In this document: positions 46,913 to 55,651 of the stretch, piece by piece | Position numbering within the stretch: position 1 is the first letter of the stretch | Layout: every line of letters begins with the position of its first letter | Assembly: GCF_018531425.1 (NCBI RefSeq) | Contig: NZ_JAHBOI010000003.1 | Span: 62,001-126,000 of the forward strand | Length of the DNA: 64,000 nucleotides | Source of the DNA: Paenarthrobacter sp. DKR-5 | GTDB taxonomy: Bacteria > Actinomycetota > Actinomycetes > Actinomycetales > Micrococcaceae | Direction of reading: 5' to 3' | The notes under the pieces: model-generated | The model's input: only the letters and a program-made list of their open reading frames with translations | What the model was told of the DNA's origin: nothing | Databases searched by the model: none | Position numbers and translations under genes: made by a program

Positions 46913-48205
46913 ATGAAACTCAAAGCGGACCAGACCGGACAGCGCGGCCTTCCGATGCCCCTGTGGCTCCAGGGAGGCCTCGAAGCGGCGCAGGCGGCCG
47001 TGATCTCCGCGCTGCTGGCGATGGTTCCGCTCGCAGGGGTGTGGATAGCGGACGGATTCTCCAACCGGACAATGGACTCGCTGGCCCGGCTCGCAGGCCA
47101 GGCCTGGCTGCTGATCCACGCCGTTCCGCTGGAACTGGGCCCCGGCGCCGGAGCGTCCGGGCGTCCCGGGTCCGGCCTGCTCAGCCTGATTCCGCTGGGT
47201 TTGACCCTCATTCCGTTCCTGCTGTCCTGGCGTGCAGGCCGCAGGCTCGCCAAGGCCTCCTACACGGACCAGCTCTGGCAGGCGCTGCTGGGCGCGGGCG
47301 CTGTCTATGCGGCGGCGGGCGCGGCAACGGCCTACTTCTGTTCGGGGCCGGACGTCAGCGCGAACCTGGCCGCGGCGGCAGTGGTGCCGCTGGTGCCGGT
47401 CGGGTTGGGGCTGGTCTTCGGCAGCCGGCGCGAGGCGGGGGCCTGGGGGCGCCTGATCGGGGTCGACGCCGCCGCCTGGGTGGCGCGGACGAGCCAGCAT
47501 TCGCGCTGGGCCGGCTCCTACGTGTGGTCCGCGCTGCGGGCCGGGGCCCTTGCCGTGGTCGCGGCCCTCGCCCTTTCCGGGGTGCTGCTGGCGGCGGACC
47601 TGGCGCTGCACTGGTCGGACATGACGGCGGTCTACGAGGGTCTGGGGGCCGGTGCCGTCGGCGGGGCGGTGCTGACCATCGCGCAGCTGGGCTTCATTCC
47701 CAATCTGGTGGTCTGGACGCTGTCCTGGGCCTCGGGCGCGGGCATCACGCTCGGTGCCGGTTCGGTCAGCGGGCCGCTGGTGACGGCGGTCGGGCCGCTT
47801 CCCGCCGTCCCGGTCCTCGGGGCCATTCCGGCCGGCAGGATGGACTACGGGCTGGTCGGTGTCGTGCTTCCGGTGCTGGCGGGCGTGCTCGCCGGCTGGT
47901 GGTTCATCCGCGAAGGCGAGAACCACTTTGACGAGTGGCTGGCGATCAAGATCAAAGCCCGCTGGTTCACTGCCGCGGCCTCCACACTCGCGCTGGGACT
48001 GTTCATTGGCGCGGTGGCCGCTGTGCTGGCCGGGGCGGCAGCGTGGCTCTCGCACGGTTCCGCGGGCATCGGCCGGCTGACCGACGTCGGGCCGGACTTC
48101 CTGGCCACCGCGGTCTGGGTGGGCGCCGAGGTAGCCATCGGGGCCGTCATCGGCTGCGCCTTCGCGCCGTGGCTCGAGCGGGTCAGGCCCGGATCCGCCG
48201 GCTGA
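46913..48205 (+). CDS. DUF6350 membrane protein
   Basis: A 430-residue integral membrane protein with about ten spans and no charged catalytic motif. Its family (DUF6350, sometimes named PerM-like) and its place just before purN-purH are usual for actinobacteria; PerM is linked to cell division in mycobacteria. Segments ALLAMVPLAGVWIADGF and SWRAGRRLAKASYTD are typical. Its stop overlaps the convergent phosphoesterase by 23 nt. Confidence 0.85.
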   Translation: MKLKADQTGQRGLPMPLWLQGGLEAAQAAVISALLAMVPLAGVWIADGFSNRTMDSLARLAGQAWLLIHAVPLELGPGAGASGRPGSGLLSLIPLGLTLIPFLLSWRAGRRLAKASYTDQLWQALLGAGAVYAAAGAATAYFCSGPDVSANLAAAAVVPLVPVGLGLVFGSRREAGAWGRLIGVDAAAWVARTSQHSRWAGSYVWSALRAGALAVVAALALSGVLLAADLALHWSDMTAVYEGLGAGAVGGAVLTIAQLGFIPNLVVWTLSWASGAGITLGAGSVSGPLVTAVGPLPAVPVLGAIPAGRMDYGLVGVVLPVLAGVLAGWWFIREGENHFDEWLAIKIKARWFTAAASTLALGLFIGAVAAVLAGAAAWLSHGSAGIGRLTDVGPDFLATAVWVGAEVAIGAVIGCAFAPWLERVRPGSAG

Positions 48206-49070
48206 GCTCCTCCACCCCGGCAGGATCGAGGTCGAAGACCGGCCGCGCGCTTTCCAGCCGCAGCGGCGCCACCCGCACCCGGCCGTCGGCCCGCAGGGTC
48301 ACCGCAGCGGCGCCGCTGGTGGCGAGCGCCCGCTCGTGCCCCGGCGCGGCCAGCACATCGTTCACGTTCACCACACCGGCGGTCACGACGACGGGAACCG
48401 GGCGGCCGGACGGCTCCACCGCATCGGCCAGATGGTGGTGATAATGCCCGGAGAGCACCAGCCGGACATCGCTGCCGGCGAGGGCGGCAACCAGCTCCGC
48501 GCGGTTCTGCAGGTCGATCCCGTGATGCAGCGGGGTGAGAGGTTCCACCGGCGGATGGTGCACGACCAGCACCGTGCCGCGCTCCGACGGCCGGGCGAGC
48601 CGGCCGCGGAGCCAGGCCAGATGCTGCTGCTCCACCAGCCCGTGGGTGCGGCCCGGCACCGAGCTGTCCACGCTGATGATCCGGTAGCCCGCGACGGTGC
48701 TCACTCCGCAGACCGGGCCCGTGCCCGCCGGCTCCGGGGCGGAGCCGGGGTGGCCGTTGCCGAGCACGCTGCGGAAACCGGTGCGTTCGTCATGGTTGCC
48801 CATGGCGAACACCACGCGGGCACCGCGCGGGCGCGCGAAGTCCTCCAGCAGGTCCCGCGCGGTGCGGTACGAGGCGGCGGATCCGTCGTCGGACACATCC
48901 CCGGAGGCGACGAGCAGATCGAACCGGTCCAGGTGCTGCAGCGACGCGAGCAAGGTCCGCAGGGCGCTGACCGTGTCGACGGTCCCGGCGTGCAGGGCGC
49001 CTCCGGCGAGCAGGTGGGTGTCGCTCAGGTGCAGGATGCGCAGGCCCCCGGGTTCAGGGTGAGACCACAC
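48183..49070 (-). CDS. CpdA-like metallophosphoesterase (second copy)
   Basis: A 295-residue calcineurin-like phosphodiesterase with [35 protein letters not shown] and VLSGHYHHH. It is a paralogue of the protein at 40124-41062, with the same motif order but a shorter C-terminus. Cyclic nucleotides are likely substrates. The GTG at 49070 overlaps the upstream membrane protein gene by 17 nt. Confidence 0.9.
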   Translation of the reverse strand: MWSHPEPGGLRILHLSDTHLLAGGALHAGTVDTVSALRTLLASLQHLDRFDLLVASGDVSDDGSAASYRTARDLLEDFARPRGARVVFAMGNHDERTGFRSVLGNGHPGSAPEPAGTGPVCGVSTVAGYRIISVDSSVPGRTHGLVEQQHLAWLRGRLARPSERGTVLVVHHPPVEPLTPLHHGIDLQNRAELVAALAGSDVRLVLSGHYHHHLADAVEPSGRPVPVVVTAGVVNVNDVLAAPGHERALATSGAAAVTLRADGRVRVAPLRLESARPVFDLDPAGVEELSRRIRA

Positions 49071-49479
49071 CGGTGAGCTCCTTGAACGTCTCCTGATACT
49101 GCTGCATGCAGGCGTCCTTGGCTTGCTCGGTCAGCGCCGAGTCCATGCAGTTCTGGTAGTCCTGGAACACGGGCCAGAAGACGATGAGCCCGAGGCCGGC
49201 GAGGAACAGCATGACCGAGGCCCCCAGTCCTAACGCCACCGCGATGAAGAGCGCCCGCGGCAGCCGGAGCCGGTGGATCCGCACGGCCGTAAGGATCCCC
49301 AGCACAATGCCCGCCGCGCCGAAGCCGAGGGCAGCGGCGCTCCAGGGCAGGTTCAACCGGGCAACGGCGAAACCGGCCAGGACGACGGCGACGAAGATCC
49401 ACAGCAGCCGCCGGGCCCTGTCCACCTCGGTGCCGCTCGGCCGCCCGCTGGCCTTGAGCTTTGTTCCGTTCTCCTCCAC
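49054..49479 (-). CDS. Small membrane protein of unknown function
   Basis: A 141-residue protein with a polar N-terminus and three hydrophobic helices (LLWIFVAVVLAGFAVARL, AALGFGAAGIVLGILTAV, LFIAVALGLGASVML), then a soluble tail holding two Cys (NCMDS and DACMQQY) that could pair outside the membrane. Family not recognised with certainty. The GTG at 49479 is the likely start. It is translationally coupled to the phosphoesterase. Confidence 0.7.
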   Translation of the reverse strand: MEENGTKLKASGRPSGTEVDRARRLLWIFVAVVLAGFAVARLNLPWSAAALGFGAAGIVLGILTAVRIHRLRLPRALFIAVALGLGASVMLFLAGLGLIVFWPVFQDYQNCMDSALTEQAKDACMQQYQETFKELTGVVSP

Positions 49480-49521
49480 GAGGATTAAGGGTAGAGGACG
49501 GGCGAACGTTAAGGTGGTGGG

Positions 49522-50103
49522 ATGCGCATAGTTGTCCTCGTTTCCGGCACCGGATCGAACCTGCAGGCGATCATCGACGCCGTGGCCGCCGGAGAGCTGG
49601 ACGTGCAGATCGCCGCCGTCGGTGCCGACCGGAAGGGGACCTACGGCGTCGAGCGCTCCGCCGCCGCGGGCCTGGAGACGTTCGTGGTGGATTTCAAGGA
49701 CTACACGGTCCGGTCCGAGTGGAACGCCGCCCTGACGGCGAAGGTGCTCAGCTACGCGCCGGACCTGGTGGTCTCCTCCGGTTTCATGAGGATCGTCGAC
49801 GAGCACTTCATCGCCACCTTCGAGAACCGGTACATCAACACCCACCCGGCGCTGCTGCCCGCCTTTCCGGGCGCCCACGGTGTCCGGGATGCCCTCGCCT
49901 ACGGGGTGAAGGTGACCGGCTGCACCGTGCACTACGCCGACACCGGCGTGGACACGGGCCCGATCATCGCCCAGGAGGCTGTCACGGTGGAACCGGACGA
50001 CACCGAGGAAGCGCTGCACGAACGCATCAAAGTCGTCGAACGCCGGCTGCTGGTGCAGACCTTGAAGGACCTCGCCGCGGCCCGCAAAGCCCCGGTGGCC
50101 TAA
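49522..50103 (+). CDS. purN: Phosphoribosylglycinamide formyltransferase
   Basis: A 193-residue enzyme transferring a formyl group from 10-formyl-THF to GAR in purine synthesis. IVVLVSGTGSNLQAII is the phosphate loop; the catalytic Asn-His-Asp are in NTHPALLPAFPGAHG and VHYADTGVDTGPII. It sits 39 nt before purH. Confidence 0.96.
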   Translation: MRIVVLVSGTGSNLQAIIDAVAAGELDVQIAAVGADRKGTYGVERSAAAGLETFVVDFKDYTVRSEWNAALTAKVLSYAPDLVVSSGFMRIVDEHFIATFENRYINTHPALLPAFPGAHGVRDALAYGVKVTGCTVHYADTGVDTGPIIAQEAVTVEPDDTEEALHERIKVVERRLLVQTLKDLAAARKAPVA

Positions 50104-50142
50104 ACTAGCCCTATCCCACCAAAGCGACCTCTGGAGACTTCC

Positions 50143-51744
50143 GTGAGCTTGACGTCCCTTGACCGTGTTCCCATCCGCCGGGCTTTGATCTCGGTGTACG
50201 ACAAGACCGGGCTGGAGGATCTCGCCACCGGGCTGCACCGGGCCGGGGTCACCATCGTCTCCACGGGGTCCACCGCGAAGGCCATCGCCGCCGCGAACGT
50301 TCCGGTCACCGAGGTCGCCGAGATCACCGGGTTCCCCGAAACCCTCGACGGGCGCGTGAAGACGCTGCACCCGCGGATCCACGCCGGCATCCTCGCCGAC
50401 CGCCGGCGCGATGACCACGTCGCCCAGCTCAAGGACCTCGACATCGAGCCCTTCGACCTGGTGATCGTGAACCTTTACCCGTTCGTGGACACCGTGAAGT
50501 CCGGCGCCGGCCAGGACGACGTCGTCGAGCAGATCGACATCGGCGGCCCCTCCATGGTGCGCGCCGCCGCGAAGAACCACGCCTCCGTGGCAGTGGTCGT
50601 GGACCCGGCCAGCTACGGTGACGTGGTCGCCGCTGCGTCCTCGGGCGGCTTCGACCTGGCTGCCCGACGCCGGCTCGCCGCGCTCGCGTTCGCCCACACC
50701 GCCGCGTACGACAACGCGGTGGCGGCGTGGACCGCCAAGGAACTGGCGCAGGAAGAAGGCTTCTGGCCGGCCTACGCCGGGGTGGCGCTCGAACGTGCCG
50801 AGGTGCTGCGCTACGGCGAGAACCCGCACCAGCAGGCCGCGCTGTACGTGGACCAGCAGGCCCTTCCCGGCATCGCCCAGGCGGACCAGCTGCACGGCAA
50901 GGCGATGAGTTACAACAACTACGTGGACGCCGACGCCGCGTTGCGCGCCGCCTTCGACTTCGACGAGCCCGCCGTGGCGATCATCAAGCACGCCAACCCC
51001 TGCGGCATCGCGGTGGCGGCGCCGGACGCCGAGGACCCGATCGCCGACGCGCATGCCAAGGCGCACGCCTGCGATCCGGTCTCGGCCTTCGGCGGCGTCA
51101 TCGCGGCGAACCGCACGGTCACCGCCGGCATGGCACGCACGGTCGCCGGCATCTTCACCGAGGTCGTCATCGCCCCGGCGTTCGAGCCCGAAGCGGTGGA
51201 GATCCTCTCCGCCAAGAAGAACATCCGGCTGCTCACCCTGCCGGACGGCTACGGCCGCGAGGCCGTCGAGTTCCGGCAGGTTTCCGGCGGCATGCTCGCC
51301 CAGACCGCGGACCGTCTCGACGCCGAGGGCGACGACGCGGCGAACTGGACGCTCGCTGCCGGCGAGGCGGCCGACGAGGCCACGCTCGCGGACCTGAAGT
51401 TCGCCTGGACGGCGCTGCGCGCGGTGAAGTCCAACGGCATCCTGCTGGCCAACAACGGCGCCTCGGTGGGCGTCGGCATGGGCCAGGTCAACCGGGTGGA
51501 TTCCTGCCACCTGGCCGTGGACAGGGCCCGCACTCTCGGCGGGGACACGGACCGTGCCAAGGGGTCGGTCGCCGCGTCCGACGCGTTCTTCCCCTTCGCG
51601 GACGGCCTGCAGGTGCTGCTGGACGCCGGGGTGCGCGCCGTCGTGCAGCCGGGAGGCTCCGTCCGGGACGAAGAGGTCATCGAGGCCGCCAAGGCCGCGG
51701 GCGTGACCATGTACCTCACGGGTGCCCGGCATTTCTTCCACTAA
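50143..51744 (+). CDS. purH: AICAR transformylase / IMP cyclohydrolase
   Basis: A 533-residue bifunctional enzyme for the last two steps of IMP synthesis. The N-terminal cyclohydrolase (MGS-like) has [15 protein letters not shown] and [17 protein letters not shown]. The C-terminal transformylase has catalytic KHANPCGIA and the family-ending GARHFFH. GTG start at 50143 with CTGGAG upstream. It follows purN in the same operon. Confidence 0.97.
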   Translation: MSLTSLDRVPIRRALISVYDKTGLEDLATGLHRAGVTIVSTGSTAKAIAAANVPVTEVAEITGFPETLDGRVKTLHPRIHAGILADRRRDDHVAQLKDLDIEPFDLVIVNLYPFVDTVKSGAGQDDVVEQIDIGGPSMVRAAAKNHASVAVVVDPASYGDVVAAASSGGFDLAARRRLAALAFAHTAAYDNAVAAWTAKELAQEEGFWPAYAGVALERAEVLRYGENPHQQAALYVDQQALPGIAQADQLHGKAMSYNNYVDADAALRAAFDFDEPAVAIIKHANPCGIAVAAPDAEDPIADAHAKAHACDPVSAFGGVIAANRTVTAGMARTVAGIFTEVVIAPAFEPEAVEILSAKKNIRLLTLPDGYGREAVEFRQVSGGMLAQTADRLDAEGDDAANWTLAAGEAADEATLADLKFAWTALRAVKSNGILLANNGASVGVGMGQVNRVDSCHLAVDRARTLGGDTDRAKGSVAASDAFFPFADGLQVLLDAGVRAVVQPGGSVRDEEVIEAAKAAGVTMYLTGARHFFH

Positions 51745-51754
51745 AGTCGAGGGC

Positions 51755-52063
51755 ATGACCCGATCGAACGCGCCGGCCCCCAAGGGGTCCACGCCGGGCG
51801 GTCGGGGCCCCTTCGCTCCCGGGCGGCGCCTGTTCTGGGTGGTCGTGCCGGTGCTGGCGCTCGTCGTCGTGCTGGCCGTGACGGTGAATTTCCGCGCGGC
51901 CAGCCGGCTGCTGGCCGCGCTGCTGGTGCTGCTGGCGGTGCTGCGGGGCATGGGCCGCCCCGAGGCGGAGCCCTTCGCGGCCCGCGGCAAGCTGTTCGAC
52001 GTCGTCCTGCTCGCCCTGGGCGCCGCAGGCCTGCTCGTTTTCTCCGTCATCGCCTCGGACTAG
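51755..52063 (+). CDS. DUF3017 membrane protein
   Basis: A 102-residue protein with a Pro/Gly-rich N-terminus and three hydrophobic helices (VVVPVLALVVVLAVTV, LLAALLVLLAVLRGM, VVLLALGAAGLLVFSVI). DUF3017 is characteristically placed after purH in actinobacteria. Function unknown. It starts 10 nt after the purH stop. Confidence 0.85.
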   Translation: MTRSNAPAPKGSTPGGRGPFAPGRRLFWVVVPVLALVVVLAVTVNFRAASRLLAALLVLLAVLRGMGRPEAEPFAARGKLFDVVLLALGAAGLLVFSVIASD

Positions 52064-52174
52064 CAGCGTTTCGTGAGGCCGCAAACCGCTGTGGCATAGT
52101 TGGGTCTGGAGAAATCCCCGTAAACACAGGGGCCATGGGAACAATCGGCGGCCCCGGAAGCACAAGGAGACCGC

Positions 52175-53398
52175 GTGTCTGAAAAGATCAAGGTCGTCGG
52201 CTCCGTCGTAGAGCTCGACGGCGACGAGATGACCCGTATCATCTGGCAGTTCATCAAGGACCGTCTGATCCACCCGTACCTGGATGTGGACCTGAAGTAC
52301 TTCGATCTGTCCATCCAGAACCGCGACGCCACCGACGACCAGGTCACCGTTGACGCCGCGAACGCCATCAAGGAGCACAACGTCGGCGTCAAGTGCGCGA
52401 CAATCACTCCGGACGAGGCGCGCGTCGAGGAATTCGGCCTGAAGAAGATGTGGGTTTCCCCGAACGGGACCATCCGCAACATCCTGGGCGGCGTCGTCTT
52501 CCGCGAGCCCATCATCATCTCCAACATCCCGCGCCTGGTGCCGGGCTGGAACAAGCCGATCATCATCGGGCGCCACGCGTTCGGTGACCAGTACCGCGCC
52601 ACCAACTTCAAGGTTCCCGGCGCCGGCACCCTGACCCTGACCTTCACGCCGGCCGACGGCTCGGAGGAAATCAAGCAGGAAGTCGTCACGTTCCCCGAGA
52701 ACGGCGGCGTCGCCATGGGCATGTACAACTTCAACGACTCGATCCGCGACTTTGCCCGCGCCTCGTTCGCCTACGGCCTGCAGCGCAAGTACCCGGTGTA
52801 CCTGTCCACCAAGAACACCATCCTCAAGGCCTACGACGGCCAGTTCAAGGACATCTTCCAGGAGGTGTTCGACAACGAGTTCAAGGACCAGTTCGACGCC
52901 GCCGGCCTGACCTACGAGCACCGGCTCATCGACGACATGGTGGCTTCCGCCATGAAGTGGGAGGGCGGCTACGTCTGGGCCTGCAAGAACTACGACGGCG
53001 ACGTTCAGTCCGACACCGTGGCCCAGGGCTTCGGCTCGCTCGGCCTGATGACCTCCGTGCTGATGACCCCGGACGGCAAAACCGTCGAGGCCGAGGCCGC
53101 CCACGGCACGGTGACCCGGCACTACCGCCAGCACCAGCAGGGCAAGCCCACCTCCACCAACCCGATCGCCTCGATCTACGCGTGGACCCGCGGCCTGATG
53201 CACCGCGGCAAGCTGGACAACACCCCGGATGTCGTCAACTTCGCCGAGACCCTGGAAGACGTCGTCGTGAAGACCGTCGAGTCCGGCAAGATGACCAAGG
53301 ACCTGGCCCTGCTCGTGGGTCCGGACCAGGAATGGCTGACCACCGAGGACTTCCTCGGCGCGCTGGACGAGAACCTGAAGGCACGCCTGGCCGTCTAG
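52175..53398 (+). CDS. icd: NADP-dependent isocitrate dehydrogenase (dimeric, eukaryote-like)
   Basis: A 407-residue TCA-cycle enzyme oxidising isocitrate to 2-oxoglutarate. [12 protein letters not shown] marks the eukaryotic-type homodimeric subfamily; [16 protein letters not shown] binds substrate and [10 protein letters not shown] and [11 protein letters not shown] bind metal and NADP. GTG start at 52175 with AAGGAG upstream. A perfect 15-bp terminator stem follows. Confidence 0.97.
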   Translation: MSEKIKVVGSVVELDGDEMTRIIWQFIKDRLIHPYLDVDLKYFDLSIQNRDATDDQVTVDAANAIKEHNVGVKCATITPDEARVEEFGLKKMWVSPNGTIRNILGGVVFREPIIISNIPRLVPGWNKPIIIGRHAFGDQYRATNFKVPGAGTLTLTFTPADGSEEIKQEVVTFPENGGVAMGMYNFNDSIRDFARASFAYGLQRKYPVYLSTKNTILKAYDGQFKDIFQEVFDNEFKDQFDAAGLTYEHRLIDDMVASAMKWEGGYVWACKNYDGDVQSDTVAQGFGSLGLMTSVLMTPDGKTVEAEAAHGTVTRHYRQHQQGKPTSTNPIASIYAWTRGLMHRGKLDNTPDVVNFAETLEDVVVKTVESGKMTKDLALLVGPDQEWLTTEDFLGALDENLKARLAV

Positions 53399-53413
53399 CC
53401 GCGGTATGCCGAC

Positions 53414-53460
53414 ACGACGGCGGCCCCGACCCTCGCTCCGAGGGCCGGGGCCGCCGTCGT
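53414..53460. terminator. Bidirectional terminator between icd and the RiPP-like locus
   Basis: Arms ACGACGGCGGCCCCG (53414-53428) and CGGGGCCGCCGTCGT (53446-53460) pair perfectly over 15 bp and enclose a smaller CCTCG/CGAGG stem. It lies between convergent stops at 53398 and 53463. Confidence 0.75.
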
Positions 53461-53462
53461 TG

Positions 53463-54971
53463 TCAGGGCGTTCGTCGCGTGCGGCCGGACGTCCGGGGCA
53501 GCAGCGCGGACCTGAGGTACGCGCGCGCTCCGGGGTTCCGCCGCAGGTGCGCCGGGCCCCGGCGCAGCTGGACGGGCACCGCCGTCGCGGCCTCCGGCAG
53601 TGCTGCCCAGTTCCAGTGCTTGCCCGCCGGGAAGCGCCGCGGCTCGGCCTGCCGAGGCACCCAGCCCGACACCCAGAGCCGGGCGCGGACCAGCCGCAGC
53701 ACTCCGGCGCCAAGCTGCTGCAGGATGACCGCTATGCCGGCCACCGGAAGCAGCAGCAGCACCATCGACAGCGCGGACAACACTGCCTCGAGTGGATGGG
53801 CCGCGTTCACCGCGGCCGCGAACAGGCGCGCATGCGCGCTGAGCGCGGCCGCGGTCTGCCCGGCGAGCAGCGGCAGGTTCCACAGCAGCCAGCCCAGGAG
53901 CAGGAACAGGGACGGGATGACGGTCAGTACCCAGGCCGTCACGATGCGCCGGGAAGCCGGACGCAGCTCCAGCACCCGCGGATCAGGGGCCGCGCCCGGG
54001 CGCAGGCTGCGGACCACGGGCCCCACCCGGGCAAAGAGATCCGGGACCCCGGCGAGGTCGGAGAGAACGAAGTAGCCATCCAGCCGCACTGTCGGCGGCA
54101 GCTGCTGCAGCATCTGGACCTGGGTGGCGAAAACGAACAGCAGGAGCACGCCGCTGCCGGTGAGCAGGTAACCGGTGCCGGCGGCCAGCACGCACAAGGC
54201 GTTGAAGTACAGGCCGCCCAGGTCGGTGCGCAGCCGGCCGGCCCGGCCCAGCCGGTAGGAGTCGGTGACGTCGGTGAAGAACGCCGGGAAGACCAGATAC
54301 ACCCCGAAGCCGATGACACCCGGCCGCGCCCCGCCGTAACAGCAGGCGGCGGCATGACCGAGCTCGTGCACCAGCGCCCCTGCCATCATCAGCACGAACA
54401 GCCCCAGGAGCAGGGCCGGGGTCAGCAGGATCTGGCCGAAGGCCGCCAGCAGGTCGCTTGAGGTCAGCAGGGTCCCGTCCAGCAGCAGCAGGCCGCCTGC
54501 CACGGCGACGACGACGGGTGGGTTGTACAGCGGGGCCAGCACGGCGGCGGCCCGGCGGCTGGCCGCCGCCGGCAGCAGGGTCCCCTTGAGCCGAAGGGCG
54601 AGCAGCGGTGCGGCCATCGGCGGTGCTGCGCGGTCCGCACCGGAGTCCTCCGCGGCGTCGTGGACGAGGCCGAGCGGGCGCAGTTTGCGCTCGATGACCT
54701 GGCCGAGCAGCTCGACCGGGAGCTCCCGGCCGCAGGTGCGGGTGACGTGCGCAGCCTGGTCCGCCGGGAGGCGGTGTTCCGCGGTCGCGGTGAGGATCAG
54801 CTGGAGAAGCGCTGACACCTGGACGATCTGGCCGTCTGGCCGGCGGATCAGGAACTTCTCCGCTGCGAGCCCGGAACCGTTCAGCGGGCCGAGGAAGGAC
54901 ACGCCCTCGGCCAGCCGCCACCGCTGTTCCCGCGGCGGGGCCGGGGCCGGCTCAAGGGAGGCGAAGTCCAC
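53463..54971 (-). CDS. M50-type peptide zinc metalloprotease with RRE/PqqD-like N-terminus
   Basis: A 502-residue membrane protein. Residues about 38-103 (EKFLIRRPDGQIVQVSALL ... VIERKLRPLGLV) show the strand-then-wHTH pattern of PqqD/RiPP-recognition domains. After residue 140 come membrane helices with the zinc motif HELGH (202-206) and a distal ligand region RLDGYFVLSDLAGVPDL (D298), as in YydH-like peptide metalloproteases. GTG at 54971 has AAAGG 8 nt upstream; GTG at 54992 is possible. It lies after two precursor-like peptide genes, so cleavage or export of those peptides is the inferred role. Confidence 0.85.
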   Translation of the reverse strand: MDFASLEPAPAPPREQRWRLAEGVSFLGPLNGSGLAAEKFLIRRPDGQIVQVSALLQLILTATAEHRLPADQAAHVTRTCGRELPVELLGQVIERKLRPLGLVHDAAEDSGADRAAPPMAAPLLALRLKGTLLPAAASRRAAAVLAPLYNPPVVVAVAGGLLLLDGTLLTSSDLLAAFGQILLTPALLLGLFVLMMAGALVHELGHAAACCYGGARPGVIGFGVYLVFPAFFTDVTDSYRLGRAGRLRTDLGGLYFNALCVLAAGTGYLLTGSGVLLLFVFATQVQMLQQLPPTVRLDGYFVLSDLAGVPDLFARVGPVVRSLRPGAAPDPRVLELRPASRRIVTAWVLTVIPSLFLLLGWLLWNLPLLAGQTAAALSAHARLFAAAVNAAHPLEAVLSALSMVLLLLPVAGIAVILQQLGAGVLRLVRARLWVSGWVPRQAEPRRFPAGKHWNWAALPEAATAVPVQLRRGPAHLRRNPGARAYLRSALLPRTSGRTRRTP

Positions 54972-55009
54972 GGTGTCTGCCTTTGTCCGCACGTCCGGGG
55001 GAGTGGGGA

Positions 55010-55049
55010 ATCGCGGGCACGCCGCGCCGAAGCGTGCCGTGCCCGCGAT
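55010..55049 (-). terminator. Hairpin between second precursor and M50 protease genes
   Basis: ATCGCGGGCACG (55010-55021) and CGTGCCCGCGAT (55038-55049) pair perfectly over 12 bp, 20 nt after the precursor stop. It likely reduces read-through so that peptide is made in excess of protease. Confidence 0.6.
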
Positions 55050-55068
55050 CCTGGCCCGCGGCCGGGGC

Positions 55069-55272
55069 CTACCGCATCGAAGCGAGATGCTGCAAAGCGG
55101 CGGCGTTGGCCGTGGAACCGATGGTTGCTGCATTGATGGCGAACGCGAGGTTCACGCCAACGACCGGCGCGACATCGATGGTGAAGTCCAACGACATCGT
55201 TTCGCGTGCCGGTAGCAGCAGGGCGGACTCTGCATCGAGGTCCGCCGAGCAGAGGACGGGTGGTGCCGTCAT
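55069..55272 (-). CDS. RiPP precursor-like peptide 2
   Basis: A 67-residue peptide. The leader-like N-terminal part contains LLLPARETMSL (residues 18-28), shared with the neighbouring peptide, and the C-terminal part AINAATIGSTANAAALQHLA aligns without gaps to the same region of peptide 1. A Cys at position 8 is its only one. The ATG at 55272 has AAGGA 9 nt upstream. No known precursor family is recognised; membership in a RiPP-like system is inferred from size, pairing and context. Confidence 0.78.
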   Translation of the reverse strand: MTAPPVLCSADLDAESALLLPARETMSLDFTIDVAPVVGVNLAFAINAATIGSTANAAALQHLASMR

Positions 55273-55292
55273 GGCGCACGTCCTTTCGATGC

Positions 55293-55317
55293 TGCCGGTC
55301 GGCAGGCCCGACCGGCA
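55293..55317 (-). terminator. Hairpin between the two precursor genes
   Basis: TGCCGGTCGG (55293-55302) and CCGACCGGCA (55308-55317) pair perfectly around a 5-nt loop, 14 nt after the stop of peptide 1. It is a processing or attenuation candidate. Confidence 0.5.
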
Positions 55318-55330
55318 GTCCGGCCCGGTC

Positions 55331-55525
55331 TCACTGCTGTGACAGGGCGATGGTTTGGACAGCGGCGCTGTTCGCCTGAGACAGCAGCGTGAGCGCGTTC
55401 ACTGCGCTGGACGAATTCGAGGCAACGATCTGGGCCCAGTTCGCATGGCCCACAGCGAGAGTTTCCCGGGAGGGAAGCAATTCGACGTTTTCGTCCGCAA
55501 GTTCCGCGATGGTCAATTTCTCCAT
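55331..55525 (-). CDS. RiPP precursor-like peptide 1
   Basis: A 64-residue peptide starting MEKLTIAELADENVELLPSR. The motif ELLPSRETLAVG (15-26) separates an acidic leader from a tail rich in Ala, Ser, Asn and Gln (AVNALTLLSQANSAAVQTIA, 41-60) with no Cys. It is preceded by a near-perfect ribosome site AAAGGAGGTGA and by a promoter with SARP-like direct repeats. Strong translation signals fit an abundant structural or signalling peptide. Function is not known. Confidence 0.82.
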   Translation of the reverse strand: MEKLTIAELADENVELLPSRETLAVGHANWAQIVASNSSSAVNALTLLSQANSAAVQTIALSQQ

Positions 55526-55583
55526 TTGATATTCACCTCCTTTGATTTCTCCAATCGATTGCCTTCGCAAACGATCTCCACAG

Positions 55584-55626
55584 TAAATAGGGCGGACTGT
55601 TACAGCGCCGTTACCCCCGCATTACC
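55584..55626 (-). promoter_or_regulatory. SARP-type promoter of the precursor operon
   Basis: On the minus strand, heptamers GGTAATG (55620-55626), GGTAACG (55609-55615) and TGTAACA (55598-55604) repeat at exact 11-bp spacing. Eight bases separate the last from a -10 TATTTA (55584-55589). Direct heptamers at 11 bp with 8 bp to the -10 is the known layout for SARP activators such as ActII-ORF4. The regulator encoded at 56470-57192 is the obvious candidate. Confidence 0.72.
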
Positions 55627-55651
55627 GCAACGACCGTTGGGCGCGCCGCAG

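Noticed and set aside
49054-52050. A 998-residue open frame on the minus strand across purH and DUF3017
   Set aside because: It is antisense to clearly conserved purN and purH. Only its last 141 codons, from GTG 49479, encode a plausible membrane protein; the rest reflects GC-rich codon bias.
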